NCBI RefSeq assembly: GCF_007559025.1
Contig: NZ_CP041765.1
Coordinates: 3,655,501 to 3,719,500, forward strand
Length of the DNA: 64,000 nt
From: Tomitella fengzijianii
Lineage (GTDB): Bacteria > Actinomycetota > Actinomycetes > Mycobacteriales > Mycobacteriaceae
Reading direction: 5' to 3'
The notes below the pieces were generated by a model. It worked only from the letters and a program-made list of their open reading frames with translations, searched no databases and was not told where the DNA came from. Below, piece after piece: positions 53,176-61,120 of this stretch; within the stretch, counting starts at the first letter, position 1, and each line of letters starts with the position of its first letter. The position numbers and the translations under genes were made by a program.

Positions 53176-53321
53176 CCATGTGAGCTGGCCCGGCGCACGC
53201 TCCCGCCGGCCGGATCGCTTGGATTCCCGCCGCGGGTCACGCCGGACGCCCTGAAACCCTCGAACAGTTGGAGCAGATGTAGCGGACCTCTCCGGGGCCA
53301 CGTTTCGGATACGGTGACGCG

Positions 53322-53738
53322 ATGAGGACCCTCCAGGTCACGTCCGCCATCGCTGCGGCGTGCTCCGTGCTGATGTGGTGCTTCCTTCTCGTTCAGCCGG
53401 TCCTGCCGATGAACCCGTCTGCGGCCACCGACGCCGGATTCATCATCCTCGCCGGGGGCATGCTCATCGGGCTTCTCGCCGCATTCATCGGCCTCGTCGC
53501 CGGTGCCACGCTGGGCCCGCACCCCGCGTGGCGGATCCGCATCCTGACGGGCAGCCACGCATTGACGATCGTCCTGACCGGCGTCGTCGTCCTGTGGGCG
53601 TTCGTGTTCCCGCAGTCCGGATGGGAGTTGCTGGCCCTGCCCGGCGGAGTCATGATCGGCCAACTGCCCGCCATCTGCGTCCTCACCGCGTACCTGTGGA
53701 CTCGATCATCGCCACGCCAGGATCGACCAATCGGGTGA
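53322..53738 (+). CDS. Small four-helix membrane protein, unknown function
   Basis: A 138-residue protein with four hydrophobic segments (about residues 7-28, 38-62, 76-96 and 104-125) and short loops. I do not recognise the family. TACGGT at 53310-53315 lies 6 nt before the ATG, so the transcript may be leaderless. It follows the RES/Xre pair divergently and could be part of the same acquired segment, though this is only positional. Confidence 0.65.
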   Translation: MRTLQVTSAIAAACSVLMWCFLLVQPVLPMNPSAATDAGFIILAGGMLIGLLAAFIGLVAGATLGPHPAWRIRILTGSHALTIVLTGVVVLWAFVFPQSGWELLALPGGVMIGQLPAICVLTAYLWTRSSPRQDRPIG

Positions 53739-53807
53739 TTTCCGGTTCGCGGCAGCGCAATCGGCGAAACCGCCTTGGATGTCCGGCCCGGATGCAACGA
53801 TGACGTC

Positions 53808-54305
53808 ATGGAGGAATACTTCTGGGTGATGAAGGAGCAGGAGCTCGATCTCATGCGTGAGATCGAGCCCGCACGGCTCGCCGAGCTCGACGAGGACGCG
53901 CTGCTGGAGGTGCACCGCCGCGTACGGCGAGCCCGCAACAAGCATGTAAAGAACTACCGCCGCGCCGCGCGGGAGAACGTCTCGGAGATGGGCGGCCGCG
54001 GCGCCGCGGCGCCCAAGGGCGCCAAGAAGCGCCTGCGCGCCGAGGCGTTCGAGGAAGCGCTCGCGCTGGTTTCCGAGCGCGTCGCGGTCGTCGCGCACGA
54101 GGCCGCGGAGAAACTCAAGGCAGAGCGGCTCGCGAGGGCGCAGGAGAATCGGGGCTCCGGCCCCGATGCGCAGGCTGCCGCCGGCGGCAAGGTCGCCGAT
54201 ACGGGGCGCGCGCGGAAGCATGCGGGGACGACGGGCGGCGTCAAGCGGGACGCCTCGTCGCGATCGCAAGGCGCGCAGCGTCAGGCCAAGCGCGACAGCC
54301 GCTGA
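53808..54305 (+). CDS. Small basic helical protein, unknown function
   Basis: A 165-residue hydrophilic protein. An acidic N-terminal helix (EEYFWVMKEQELDLMREIEP) leads to an Arg/Lys-rich helical middle (HRRVRRARNKHVKNYRRAARE) and a Lys/Arg/Gly-rich disordered tail. The composition suggests nucleic-acid binding, but no family is recognised. The ATG at 53808 is the best start; no clear ribosome site precedes it. There are no membrane segments. Confidence 0.6.
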   Translation: MEEYFWVMKEQELDLMREIEPARLAELDEDALLEVHRRVRRARNKHVKNYRRAARENVSEMGGRGAAAPKGAKKRLRAEAFEEALALVSERVAVVAHEAAEKLKAERLARAQENRGSGPDAQAAAGGKVADTGRARKHAGTTGGVKRDASSRSQGAQRQAKRDSR

Positions 54306-54327
54306 CGCCGCCGCGGGCCGCGGCCGT

Positions 54328-55773
54328 TCACCCGAACATCCCCAGTGCCCGCCCCATCAGCCCGAACACGTAGTTCTGCTCGATCACGCCGATCGGCTCG
54401 TCGGACGCCATCTGGAACACCAGCACGTGCGAATCGCCGTCGTCGCCGGTGACCAGCCAGCTTCCGGCGAGCCGTCCGGGCGTGCTGCCGCCCTTGTAGG
54501 CGACGTACTCCAGCCCGTCGACGTCCTGCACGCCCGGGTTCTCGGCGAGGATGCCGCGGATCGGCGCCGCCGCATCGCTGCCGGCCGCCATCCGCTGCAG
54601 CGCCACATGGGCGTGGCACACGTCCTGCGCGGAGGCGTACCAGCCGATGTCGCCGGCGCCGAGCGGCGTCTGCATGAGCTGCTGCAGGTCCACGTCGTCG
54701 AGCGACCGGGTGTCCGCCTCGGCGAGCACCGCGCGGCGCTCCGCCTCGGTCGCGGACGCGTCGGGAAGGTCGGCGGCGTCGGCCCACCGTTGCCGCAGCG
54801 ACGGGTCCGGGCCCCAGCCGATGATGAACAGCTCCCGCGTCGTCGGGAACGGCGTCAGCGCCCCGGGGTTCTCGTCGCCCATCGCCCGCACCGCCGCCTC
54901 CACGCGGTCGCGCCCCACGGCGTGGATGAGCATGTCGGCCGCGGTGTTGTCGCTGATAGAGATCATCTTCTCGGCGGCCTCGCGCACCGTCACCGTCGAT
55001 CCGGACGGCCGATTCTGCAGCTCGCCCGACGGCAGGGACTTGACGTCGTCGGTGATCGTGAGCGTGTCGTCCCACCCGATCTCGCCGGCCGCCACCGCGT
55101 CGCCCAGCGCACCGAGCACGTAGAGCTTGAAGATCGAGCCAAGCGGCATCACCTCGTCGGCGCCCGACGAATACACCGCGCTGCACTGTCCGCCCGAGTC
55201 GGCCGCATCCAGGTCCGCATCGGCGGCGAGCAGCGACACCCGCGCGCCGATGGCGGCGGTGCCCGCGTCCACGTCCGCGAAGGTCGCCGCGTCCGGCACG
55301 TCGGGCAGCATCGTGATGCCGTCGATGAGGCCGACCGGGCCGACGTGCACGGTCAACGTGGCCGGCACCCCGCGCGCCGTCTCGAGGTGCGTCACCGCCG
55401 TCGGCCCGTCGTCCTCGGTGCCCGTCACAGTGAAGGGGCCACTCGCCTGCCAGGCCGTGAACGCCGAGGCCAAGGACTGCGGATAGAGCGCCGCGGTGAG
55501 CGAGGGCGCGGACATCGCCAGGGCCTCGACCGGGTCGACCGGCGCGTCGGAACCGATGATCTGCAGAACCCGGTCCGCGCGGTCGCGCGCCGGCTGCCAC
55601 TGCAGCGATCCCTGCGATGCGATCGACGCGTCGGGCGCGGCCGGCGCAGCCGCGGCGGGCAACGCCAGCCCCGTCGCGGTGAGCGCAATGGCCGTCACCG
55701 CTGCCGCCGCGCTTCTGACCGCCGTGTTCTTGACCGCCGTGTTCTTGACCGCCGAGCTTCTCAGAGTGGACAC
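54328..55773 (-). CDS. Secreted serine hydrolase with class A beta-lactamase fold
   Basis: A 481-residue exported protein. A GTG start is followed by a basic region containing a duplicated Val-Lys-Asn-Thr-Ala, then a hydrophobic Ala-rich signal. An N-terminal domain of about 140 residues resembles a Cpl-7/lumazine-type small domain only loosely. The C-terminal domain has SxxK (Ser213-Lys216 in GSIFK), SDN (ISISDNTAAD) and KGG in place of KTG. It may be a beta-lactamase or penicillin-binding esterase; substrate unknown. No transpeptidase partner is adjacent. Confidence 0.83.
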   Translation of the reverse strand: MSTLRSSAVKNTAVKNTAVRSAAAAVTAIALTATGLALPAAAAPAAPDASIASQGSLQWQPARDRADRVLQIIGSDAPVDPVEALAMSAPSLTAALYPQSLASAFTAWQASGPFTVTGTEDDGPTAVTHLETARGVPATLTVHVGPVGLIDGITMLPDVPDAATFADVDAGTAAIGARVSLLAADADLDAADSGGQCSAVYSSGADEVMPLGSIFKLYVLGALGDAVAAGEIGWDDTLTITDDVKSLPSGELQNRPSGSTVTVREAAEKMISISDNTAADMLIHAVGRDRVEAAVRAMGDENPGALTPFPTTRELFIIGWGPDPSLRQRWADAADLPDASATEAERRAVLAEADTRSLDDVDLQQLMQTPLGAGDIGWYASAQDVCHAHVALQRMAAGSDAAAPIRGILAENPGVQDVDGLEYVAYKGGSTPGRLAGSWLVTGDDGDSHVLVFQMASDEPIGVIEQNYVFGLMGRALGMFG

Positions 55774-55871
55774 GGGGCGCCACTCTATTGCACCGCCATC
55801 CGCCGCCCGCCCACGCCGTGCCGGCCCGCGTAGCATCGCCGGTGGGGCGGACACGGCACGGAGGTGGAGTT

Positions 55872-56690
55872 GTGACGACCAGCGAACACGCCGCGGCTGC
55901 GGCCGCCGACCACCCGGTCGCAGTACGGACCTCCCTCGACGCGGACACGGGGATCGGCCGCGTCGTCCTCGACAACCCCGCGCAGCGCAACGCCCTGTCC
56001 ACCGCGGTGATGCGCGCGGTCACCGCGGGCCTGAGCTCGTTCGCCGCCGACCCGGATGTGCGGGTAGTGGTGATCACCGCGACCGGGCCGGTGTTCTCCG
56101 CGGGCCACGACCTGTCCGAGATGATCGACCGCACCGTCGAGGACGAGCGCGTCGTCTTCGACGCCTGCACCGAGATGATGGAGACCGTGCAGCGGATCCC
56201 GCAGCCGGTGATCGCCTCCGTCCCCGGGCCGGCCGTGGCCGCGGGCTGCCAGCTGGTGGCGGCGTGCGACCTGGCGGTGGCGTCGTCGACGGCGGTGTTC
56301 GGCACCCCCGGCGTGCGCATCGGGCTGTTCTGCTCCACCCCGATGGTCGCGGTGACCCGCGCGGTGGGCCGCAAACGCGCCATGCAGATGCTGCTGACTG
56401 GCGAGACCATCGACGCGCACACCGCCGCCGACTGGGGGCTGATCAACACGGTGGTCGACCCCGACGAGCTCGACGCGGCGACGGCAGCCCTGGCGGCGAA
56501 GATCTCCGAGTCCAGCCCGCTCACCCTGCGCATCGGCAAGGAGGCGTTCTACCGCCAGATCGACCTGCCCCAGCACGAGGCGTACGAGCTGATGGGGGAG
56601 ACTATGGCGACGAACGCGGTCACCTGCGACGCGCAGGAGGGCATGAGCGCCTTCCTGGCCAAACGCACCCCGCAGTGGACCGGGCGCTGA
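55872..56690 (+). CDS. Crotonase-fold protein (ECHDC3-like) lacking both catalytic glutamates
   Basis: A 272-residue crotonase-superfamily protein with the oxyanion segment FSAGHDLSEM. The two glutamates of enoyl-CoA hydratase are missing: GGGxEL reads AAGCQL, and the second site reads TPGVRIG. The run GLFCSTP and AMQMLLTGETI recall ECHDC3-like proteins. Hydratase activity is therefore doubtful; hydrolase, isomerase or non-catalytic roles are open. The GTG start follows GGAGGTGG. Confidence 0.85.
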   Translation: MTTSEHAAAAAADHPVAVRTSLDADTGIGRVVLDNPAQRNALSTAVMRAVTAGLSSFAADPDVRVVVITATGPVFSAGHDLSEMIDRTVEDERVVFDACTEMMETVQRIPQPVIASVPGPAVAAGCQLVAACDLAVASSTAVFGTPGVRIGLFCSTPMVAVTRAVGRKRAMQMLLTGETIDAHTAADWGLINTVVDPDELDAATAALAAKISESSPLTLRIGKEAFYRQIDLPQHEAYELMGETMATNAVTCDAQEGMSAFLAKRTPQWTGR

Positions 56691-56764
56691 TCCGCCCACA
56701 GTGACCGCAACGCCCGCGTCGGCGCCGAGACCCGATGCCCGCGCCACCGTCGAAAGGCTCTGAC

Positions 56765-56902
56765 ATGTGCTATCCCGCCCCGTGTGCACGCTGCGGAAAG
56801 ACCACCTGGGACGGGTGCGGTGACCACGCGCACGAGGTCATGGCCACTGTCCCCGAGCCCCGCCGGTGCACCTGCGGGGCCGACCGCGCGCCGGCGTCGT
56901 AG
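56765..56902 (+). CDS. 45-residue CxxC zinc-ribbon-like protein
   Basis: A tiny protein with CARCGKTTWDGCG near the start, a His pair (DHAHEV), and RCTCG near the end; it has six cysteines in all. The spacing fits a single zinc site. An AAAGG ribosome site lies 7 nt before the ATG. Similar small Cys-rich proteins occur in actinobacteria, but I know no assigned function. Confidence 0.75.
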   Translation: MCYPAPCARCGKTTWDGCGDHAHEVMATVPEPRRCTCGADRAPAS

Positions 56903-56910
56903 GCTCGGTT

Positions 56911-56938
56911 CTCTTGCTGTGAGTCTCTTGCTGTGAGT
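56911..56938 (+). repeat. Perfect 14-bp tandem duplication
   Basis: CTCTTGCTGTGAGT occurs twice in a row just after the small CxxC gene. It probably arose by slippage. No function is evident. Confidence 0.8.
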
Positions 56939-56950
56939 CGGCGCCGCACA

Positions 56951-57017
56951 GTGCCGACCAAGCGTAATTCGCACATTTCCGGGCCGGAACCGGCATTTTC
57001 TTCTTGATCGGCGGGGC
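56951..57017 (+). repeat. 67-bp direct repeat, left copy (flanks map/XRE cassette)
   Basis: About four fifths of its positions match the copy at 58192-58258, in the same orientation, including CCAAGCG, CCGGCCGGAACC-like and CATTTTCT blocks and the end CGGCGGGGC. It lies between the 14-bp duplication and the map stop codon. The two copies enclose exactly the map and XRE genes. Confidence 0.7.
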
Positions 57018-57029
57018 TCAGACGCCGCC

Positions 57030-57800
57030 TCACTCCGCCCGGGCCGTCAGAACCAGCGGCTCGTCTTCGGTGACGGCGATGGTGTGCTCGCTGTGGGCGG
57101 TGCGTGAGCCGTCGGCCGAGCGGATGGTCCACCCGTCGGGGTCGTACACGATCCTGTCGGTGCCGCGGGCGAACCAGGGCTCGAGCGCCAGGGTGAGGCC
57201 CGGCCGCAAGACCATGCCGCGCCCGGCCCGCCCCCGGTTGGACACGTGCGGGTCCTCGTGCATGGTGCGCCCGAGCCCGTGCCCGCCGAACTCCGTGTTC
57301 ACCGGGTAGCCGTACTCGTCGGCGACGGCGCCGATGGCCGCGGAGACGTCGCCGAGCCGATTTCCGGCCTGCGCTGCAGCGATACCGGCGGCGAGCGCAT
57401 TCTCGGTGGCCTCGACGAGCCGCCGGTCCTCGGCGCGCGGCGTTCCGCCGATCACGCTGCGCGCCGAGTCCGCCACCCAGCCGCCGATCGAGACGGCGAT
57501 GTCCATGCTCAACAAGTCGCCGTCGCGCAGCGCGTAATCGTGCGGCAGACCGTGGAGCACAGCGTCGTTGACGGAAAGGCAGATGACGTTGCGGAACGGG
57601 CCGCGGCCGAACGACGGCGCGTAGTCCCAGTAGCAGGACTGCGCACCTCGTTCGGTGATCAGCGTGCGGGCACGGCGCTCCAGGTCCAGAAGGTTCACGC
57701 CCGCTTCCACGCGCGATTGCAGGTCGTCGAGCAGGCCCGCGATGAAGGAGCCGGTGACACGCATCGACTCGATCTCGCGGGCTGTCTTCAGTTCCACCAT
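57030..57800 (-). CDS. map: Methionine aminopeptidase type I, non-housekeeping copy
   Basis: A 256-residue type I methionine aminopeptidase, which removes the initiator Met from new proteins. All expected residues are present: His83, Asp100, Asp111, His174, Glu207 and Glu238. It lacks the N-terminal zinc-finger/SH3 extension. The ATG at 57800 was chosen because GGAGG lies 6 nt upstream. It is not in the usual secY-adk-map ribosomal cluster but diverges from an XRE regulator, so it is probably an extra, regulated copy. Confidence 0.93.
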   Translation of the reverse strand: MVELKTAREIESMRVTGSFIAGLLDDLQSRVEAGVNLLDLERRARTLITERGAQSCYWDYAPSFGRGPFRNVICLSVNDAVLHGLPHDYALRDGDLLSMDIAVSIGGWVADSARSVIGGTPRAEDRRLVEATENALAAGIAAAQAGNRLGDVSAAIGAVADEYGYPVNTEFGGHGLGRTMHEDPHVSNRGRAGRGMVLRPGLTLALEPWFARGTDRIVYDPDGWTIRSADGSRTAHSEHTIAVTEDEPLVLTARAE

Positions 57801-57822
57801 GTGCATCCTCCAAAGCCTCGCC

Positions 57823-57851
57823 ACCATAACGGTATATAAATACCAGACTAA
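57823..57851 (-). promoter_or_regulatory. map promoter with operator in the spacer
   Basis: On the minus strand TTAGTC (57846-57851) and TATGGT (57823-57828) are 17 bp apart. The inverted repeat GGTAT-ATAA-ATACC (57831-57844) lies within the spacer. The same GGTAT-N4-ATACC pattern recurs 31 bp away at 57862. Confidence 0.55.
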
Positions 57852-57861
57852 CTTCAGCGAC

Positions 57862-57889
57862 GGTATTTTCATACCGGTGGCGGTAGGAT
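57862..57889 (+). promoter_or_regulatory. XRE gene promoter with second operator
   Basis: GGTAT-TTTC-ATACC (57862-57875) is the second operator-like site. TAGGAT (57884-57889) lies 6 nt before the ATG at 57896 and fits a -10 box of a leaderless transcript. The two operators are 31 bp apart, close to three helical turns. Confidence 0.55.
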
Positions 57890-57895
57890 GTGCTC

Positions 57896-58162
57896 ATGGT
57901 GCGATCTCCCCTGACCCCGGAGCAGCGAGCGGCCGGCAAAAGGCTGGGCGCCCACCTGCGCGCAGCCCGCGGCGATCGTCGGCCGGACGAGGTGGCCCGT
58001 GCCGCAGCGATCTCACCGGAGACCCTCCGCAAGATCGAGACCGGCCGCCTGGCCACCCCGGCGTTCACGACCGTGGCCGCGCTCGCGTCGGTGCTGGGCA
58101 TTCCGCTGGACGAGCTCGCCGGCGTCGCGCTGCCGGCCCTTGGCCTGCAGCGCACCGGGTAG
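57896..58162 (+). CDS. XRE/Cro-type helix-turn-helix regulator
   Basis: An 88-residue protein that is almost entirely one HTH_3 domain: GKRLGAHLRAARGDRRPDEVARAA, ISPETLRKIETGR and a third-helix region ending LGIPLDEL. Such small proteins bind short inverted repeats as dimers. The two GGTAT-N4-ATACC sites in the divergent gap are its likely targets, controlling itself and map (inference). An earlier GTG two codons upstream is less likely given the -10 position. Confidence 0.88.
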   Translation: MVRSPLTPEQRAAGKRLGAHLRAARGDRRPDEVARAAAISPETLRKIETGRLATPAFTTVAALASVLGIPLDELAGVALPALGLQRTG

Positions 58163-58191
58163 CCGGAAGCGTAGCGATGCCGTACGGCGCA

Positions 58192-58258
58192 GCACCGGCC
58201 AAGCGGTTATTGCACACTCCCCGGCCGGAACCGACATTTTCTACTTGTTCGGCGGGGC
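58192..58258 (+). repeat. 67-bp direct repeat, right copy (flanks map/XRE cassette)
   Basis: This is the partner of the element at 56951-57017, in the same orientation, starting 29 nt after the XRE stop codon. The rest of the 263-bp gap to 58426 is GC-rich, with no gene that I can support. Confidence 0.7.
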
Positions 58259-58425
58259 AGGGCGAGAGTTCCGGCCCCGGCAGTCCGCGCCGCGCGCCGA
58301 TCATCCCTGCGCGCGCGCATTGCCCCGGCGTGTCGCGGCAACAGGCGCGCGGCGGTGGCGGGCGACCCATCACAAGCAGGCGGCCGGCACCCCGCGCACG
58401 GAGAACCCGGCCGGAACCCGGCCCG

Positions 58426-58839
58426 TCAGTTCTGCTGGTAGTACACGTGCGCCCCGGCCGGCGGCCGGTCGGCGGAGACGATGTCCTTGCCGAACGGGAA
58501 GCAGGTCACCGGGATCATCTTGATGTTGGCCAGCGCCAGCGGAATGCCGATGATGGTGATCGCCTGCACGAACGCGGTGGCGACGTGCCCGATGGCCATC
58601 CACAGCCCGGCGATGACGAACCAGATCACGTTCATCACCAGCGAGGGCGACCCCGCGTCGGGCTTGTCCACCACGGTGCGCCCGAACGGCCACAGCGCGA
58701 ACAGCCCCATGCGGAACGCGGCGATGCCGAACGGGATGGTGATGATCAGGACGCACAGCACGATGCCGATCACGAAGTAGCCGAGCGCCAGCCACAGCCC
58801 CCCGAACACCAGCCAGATCACGTTGAGCACCAGGCTCAT
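58426..58839 (-). CDS. YccF domain membrane protein
   Basis: A 137-residue protein with two copies of the YccF domain: LVLNVIWLVFGGLWLALGYF and VMNVIWFVIAGLWMAIGHV, each followed by an IIGIPLA-type second helix, giving four membrane segments. PFG motifs (LWPFGRTV, CFPFGKDI) close each half. Function unknown; the family is widespread in bacteria. The ATG at 58839 has GGAGG 8 nt upstream. Confidence 0.9.
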   Translation of the reverse strand: MSLVLNVIWLVFGGLWLALGYFVIGIVLCVLIITIPFGIAAFRMGLFALWPFGRTVVDKPDAGSPSLVMNVIWFVIAGLWMAIGHVATAFVQAITIIGIPLALANIKMIPVTCFPFGKDIVSADRPPAGAHVYYQQN

Positions 58840-58934
58840 CGCACTCACCTCCCGCGCATCCCGCCACGCCCCCGTCGACGCGCCGCCTCGGCCCCATCAT
58901 GCCGGAACCCGGGCGCCCGGTCGTGCACTTCCGC

Positions 58935-60245
58935 TCAGCGCAGCGGGTCGAACGCCGCAATGTCCTCGGGTGTGCGGCCGGTGTCGATGGCCTCGGCGAG
59001 CAGCATGCCCGTCGCCGGCCCCAGCGTCATGCCCCACATGCCGTGCCCGCCGGCGACGAACACCCGCCGCGAGCCCGTCGGCCCGATCAGCGGCAGGCCG
59101 TCGGCGGTGCAGGGGCGCGACCCCACCCACTCGTCCCGGCGAGCGTCCAGATCCACCCCCGTCAGCAGCGGCCGCACCGAATCGACGACCGCGGCGATCC
59201 GCCTCGGGTCCATGGGGGCGTCGTGCCGCCGGAACTCCATCATCCCGGCCACCCGCAGCCGGTCGCCCAGCGGAGTGCAGGCGACCCTCGACACCGGGAA
59301 GTAGAGGGGCCCCGGCGGAGTCCGGTCCACCGGCACGCTGAAGCTGTAGCCGCGCCCGGCCCGCACCTGTGCGCGCACGCCGAAGCGCCCCGCCATCGCG
59401 TTGAGTTCCGCCCCGTCGGCGAGCACCACCGCGTCGGCCTCGAAATCCACGGCGGCTCCTTCGGCGGATGCGCCGTCCACAACAGCACCGTCCACAGCAG
59501 CGCCGACCACGGCTGCGCGGCGCCCGCGGTCCCGGACGGCGTCCACCCTGACGCCGCCGCGCACCTCGCCGCCGCGCGCAGTGACCGCGTCCGCGAGCGC
59601 GGCGACGAACTTCGGCGGGTGCAGGTACCGCTGCCCGCGCAGCAGCAGCGTGGCCCGCACCTCGGGCGAGAGCATGGGCGCGCGCCATCGCGCCTCGTCG
59701 ATGGGCAGCTCGTCCACCTGCACCGGCTGGCCCGCATCCGTGATCTGCCGCGCCTCGTCGATCAGCGACTGCGGCCCGGAGGTGTCGGTGTATCCGACGA
59801 TGAACGGGTCGGCCTCGTGCAGGCAGCCGGCCATCGACTCGTCGTCGTGCACCATCTTGTCGAAGGCCTCGAGGGCGTGCCGGTTGATCCGCACCAGCGC
59901 CCCCATGGCCGCGCGCCACCTGCCAGGCGTGCTGTTGCGCGCGAACCGAGCGAGGAATCCGGCCAGGCCCGGATCGAGGGCGGCCGACGGCGGCACGTAC
60001 ACCGGCGACGACGGACGCAGCAGCTGACGGATGCCGTAGGCGAGGACTGCCGGTTCCGGCAGCGGGGTGCTGAGTGCTGGCGTGATCCATCCGGCGTTGC
60101 CCCAGGACGCGCCGGCCGCGGGCCCCGACACGTCGAACACCGTCACCTCGATGCCGCGTTCCTGCAGGTGCCACGCGGTGGACAGGCCCACCATCCCCGC
60201 GCCGACCACAGCCACGCTGCGCATCTCACCGTTCCGGACCGTCAT
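58935..60245 (-). CDS. D-amino-acid dehydrogenase-like FAD oxidoreductase (DadA family)
   Basis: A 436-residue flavoprotein of the DAO/DadA family, with FAD motif VAVVGAGMVGLSTAWHL (residues 11-27), the substrate-domain entry SWGNAGWI, and the C-terminal FAD segment GLPLIGPTGSRRVFVAGGHGMWGMTL. Members deaminate D-amino acids to keto acids and pass electrons to the respiratory chain. A low-complexity Ala/Val/Asp/Gly insertion occurs around residues 255-275. A GGAG ribosome site precedes the ATG. The substrate may differ within the family. Confidence 0.87.
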   Translation of the reverse strand: MTVRNGEMRSVAVVGAGMVGLSTAWHLQERGIEVTVFDVSGPAAGASWGNAGWITPALSTPLPEPAVLAYGIRQLLRPSSPVYVPPSAALDPGLAGFLARFARNSTPGRWRAAMGALVRINRHALEAFDKMVHDDESMAGCLHEADPFIVGYTDTSGPQSLIDEARQITDAGQPVQVDELPIDEARWRAPMLSPEVRATLLLRGQRYLHPPKFVAALADAVTARGGEVRGGVRVDAVRDRGRRAAVVGAAVDGAVVDGASAEGAAVDFEADAVVLADGAELNAMAGRFGVRAQVRAGRGYSFSVPVDRTPPGPLYFPVSRVACTPLGDRLRVAGMMEFRRHDAPMDPRRIAAVVDSVRPLLTGVDLDARRDEWVGSRPCTADGLPLIGPTGSRRVFVAGGHGMWGMTLGPATGMLLAEAIDTGRTPEDIAAFDPLR

Positions 60246-60346
60246 CGCCCGCTCCTTCCGACGTGCGGCGCCCCTCCCCCGATCATGGCCCTTCGGCCGC
60301 CGACCCGGCCACCGTCACCGGGGCGCGGGAGCGATCTGCACCCCGC

Positions 60347-60979
60347 TCATCCCTCGATCAGTTGTTGGATCGACCGACCGTAGTACCGGACGATGTCGGC
60401 ATCGGACGCGTCGGTGAGCCCCGGATCCTCCACCACGTGCATCGCGGTCATCAGCCCCGTCAGCTGCGCGGCCATCAGCCGGGCGCGCAGGTCCGCGTCC
60501 GCGCCGGACAGCCTGCCCGCCACCAGTCCCACGAACATCTCCTCCACCGATTCGGCCAGGTGGGCGCGCACTGTCGGCCTGTCGGAGGCGCGCAGCAATG
60601 CGGCGAAGACACCCGCCGAGTAGGACCGCGTCGCGTCCGGCCCGTTCACGACGAGGCCCCGCGTCCTGTCCAGGACGAAGGCGACGGCCCGTTCCCCCAG
60701 CCCGTCCAGTGGTCCCCCCATCAGATCGGCGAAGTCCACCGACATCGTCATGGTGCGCAGGAACAGCTTCTCCTTGGAGCCGAAGTAGCGGATGACCAGC
60801 GCGGGATCCACCCCCGCCTCGCCGGCGATCTCCCGTACGCCGGTGGCCGTGAAGCCCTTCTCGCTGAACAACCGCGCCGCCGCCTGCTGCACCGCGTTGC
60901 GATGACGCTCGGGGCCCACCGTCGGCGACCCGTCACCCTTCGCGGCCGCGCCTGCGTCGCCGCTGCCTGCCGGGCTCAT
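60347..60979 (-). CDS. TetR-family regulator next to ndh
   Basis: A 210-residue TetR protein with the helix-turn-helix at residues 25-65 (QQAAARLFSEKGFTATGVREIAGEAG, then ALVIRYFGSKEKLF) and a helical C-terminal domain. It is unrelated in detail to the pair at 2531 and 18609. The ATG at 60979 follows GGAGG. It diverges from the NADH dehydrogenase gene; the palindrome at 61060-61072 in the gap is a likely operator. Confidence 0.9.
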   Translation of the reverse strand: MSPAGSGDAGAAAKGDGSPTVGPERHRNAVQQAAARLFSEKGFTATGVREIAGEAGVDPALVIRYFGSKEKLFLRTMTMSVDFADLMGGPLDGLGERAVAFVLDRTRGLVVNGPDATRSYSAGVFAALLRASDRPTVRAHLAESVEEMFVGLVAGRLSGADADLRARLMAAQLTGLMTAMHVVEDPGLTDASDADIVRYYGRSIQQLIEG

Positions 60980-61059
60980 GCCCACCTCCGTGTCCTCGCG
61001 TGAACGTCGCGTCCGTCCCCAGTCAACCCCGGGCACGACGACAATGCACCCGCGCCTCG

Positions 61060-61072
61060 TCAACATTGTTGA
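61060..61072. promoter_or_regulatory. Palindromic operator between TetR and ndh
   Basis: TCAACA-T-TGTTGA is a perfect inverted repeat with a 1-nt centre, in the divergent gap. A TetR regulator directly adjacent is the natural candidate to bind it. Confidence 0.5.
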
Positions 61073-61120
61073 ATTAGCGTACAGGTCCCGATTCCGCCAC
61101 CGTCGACTAGTTTCGTGGCC

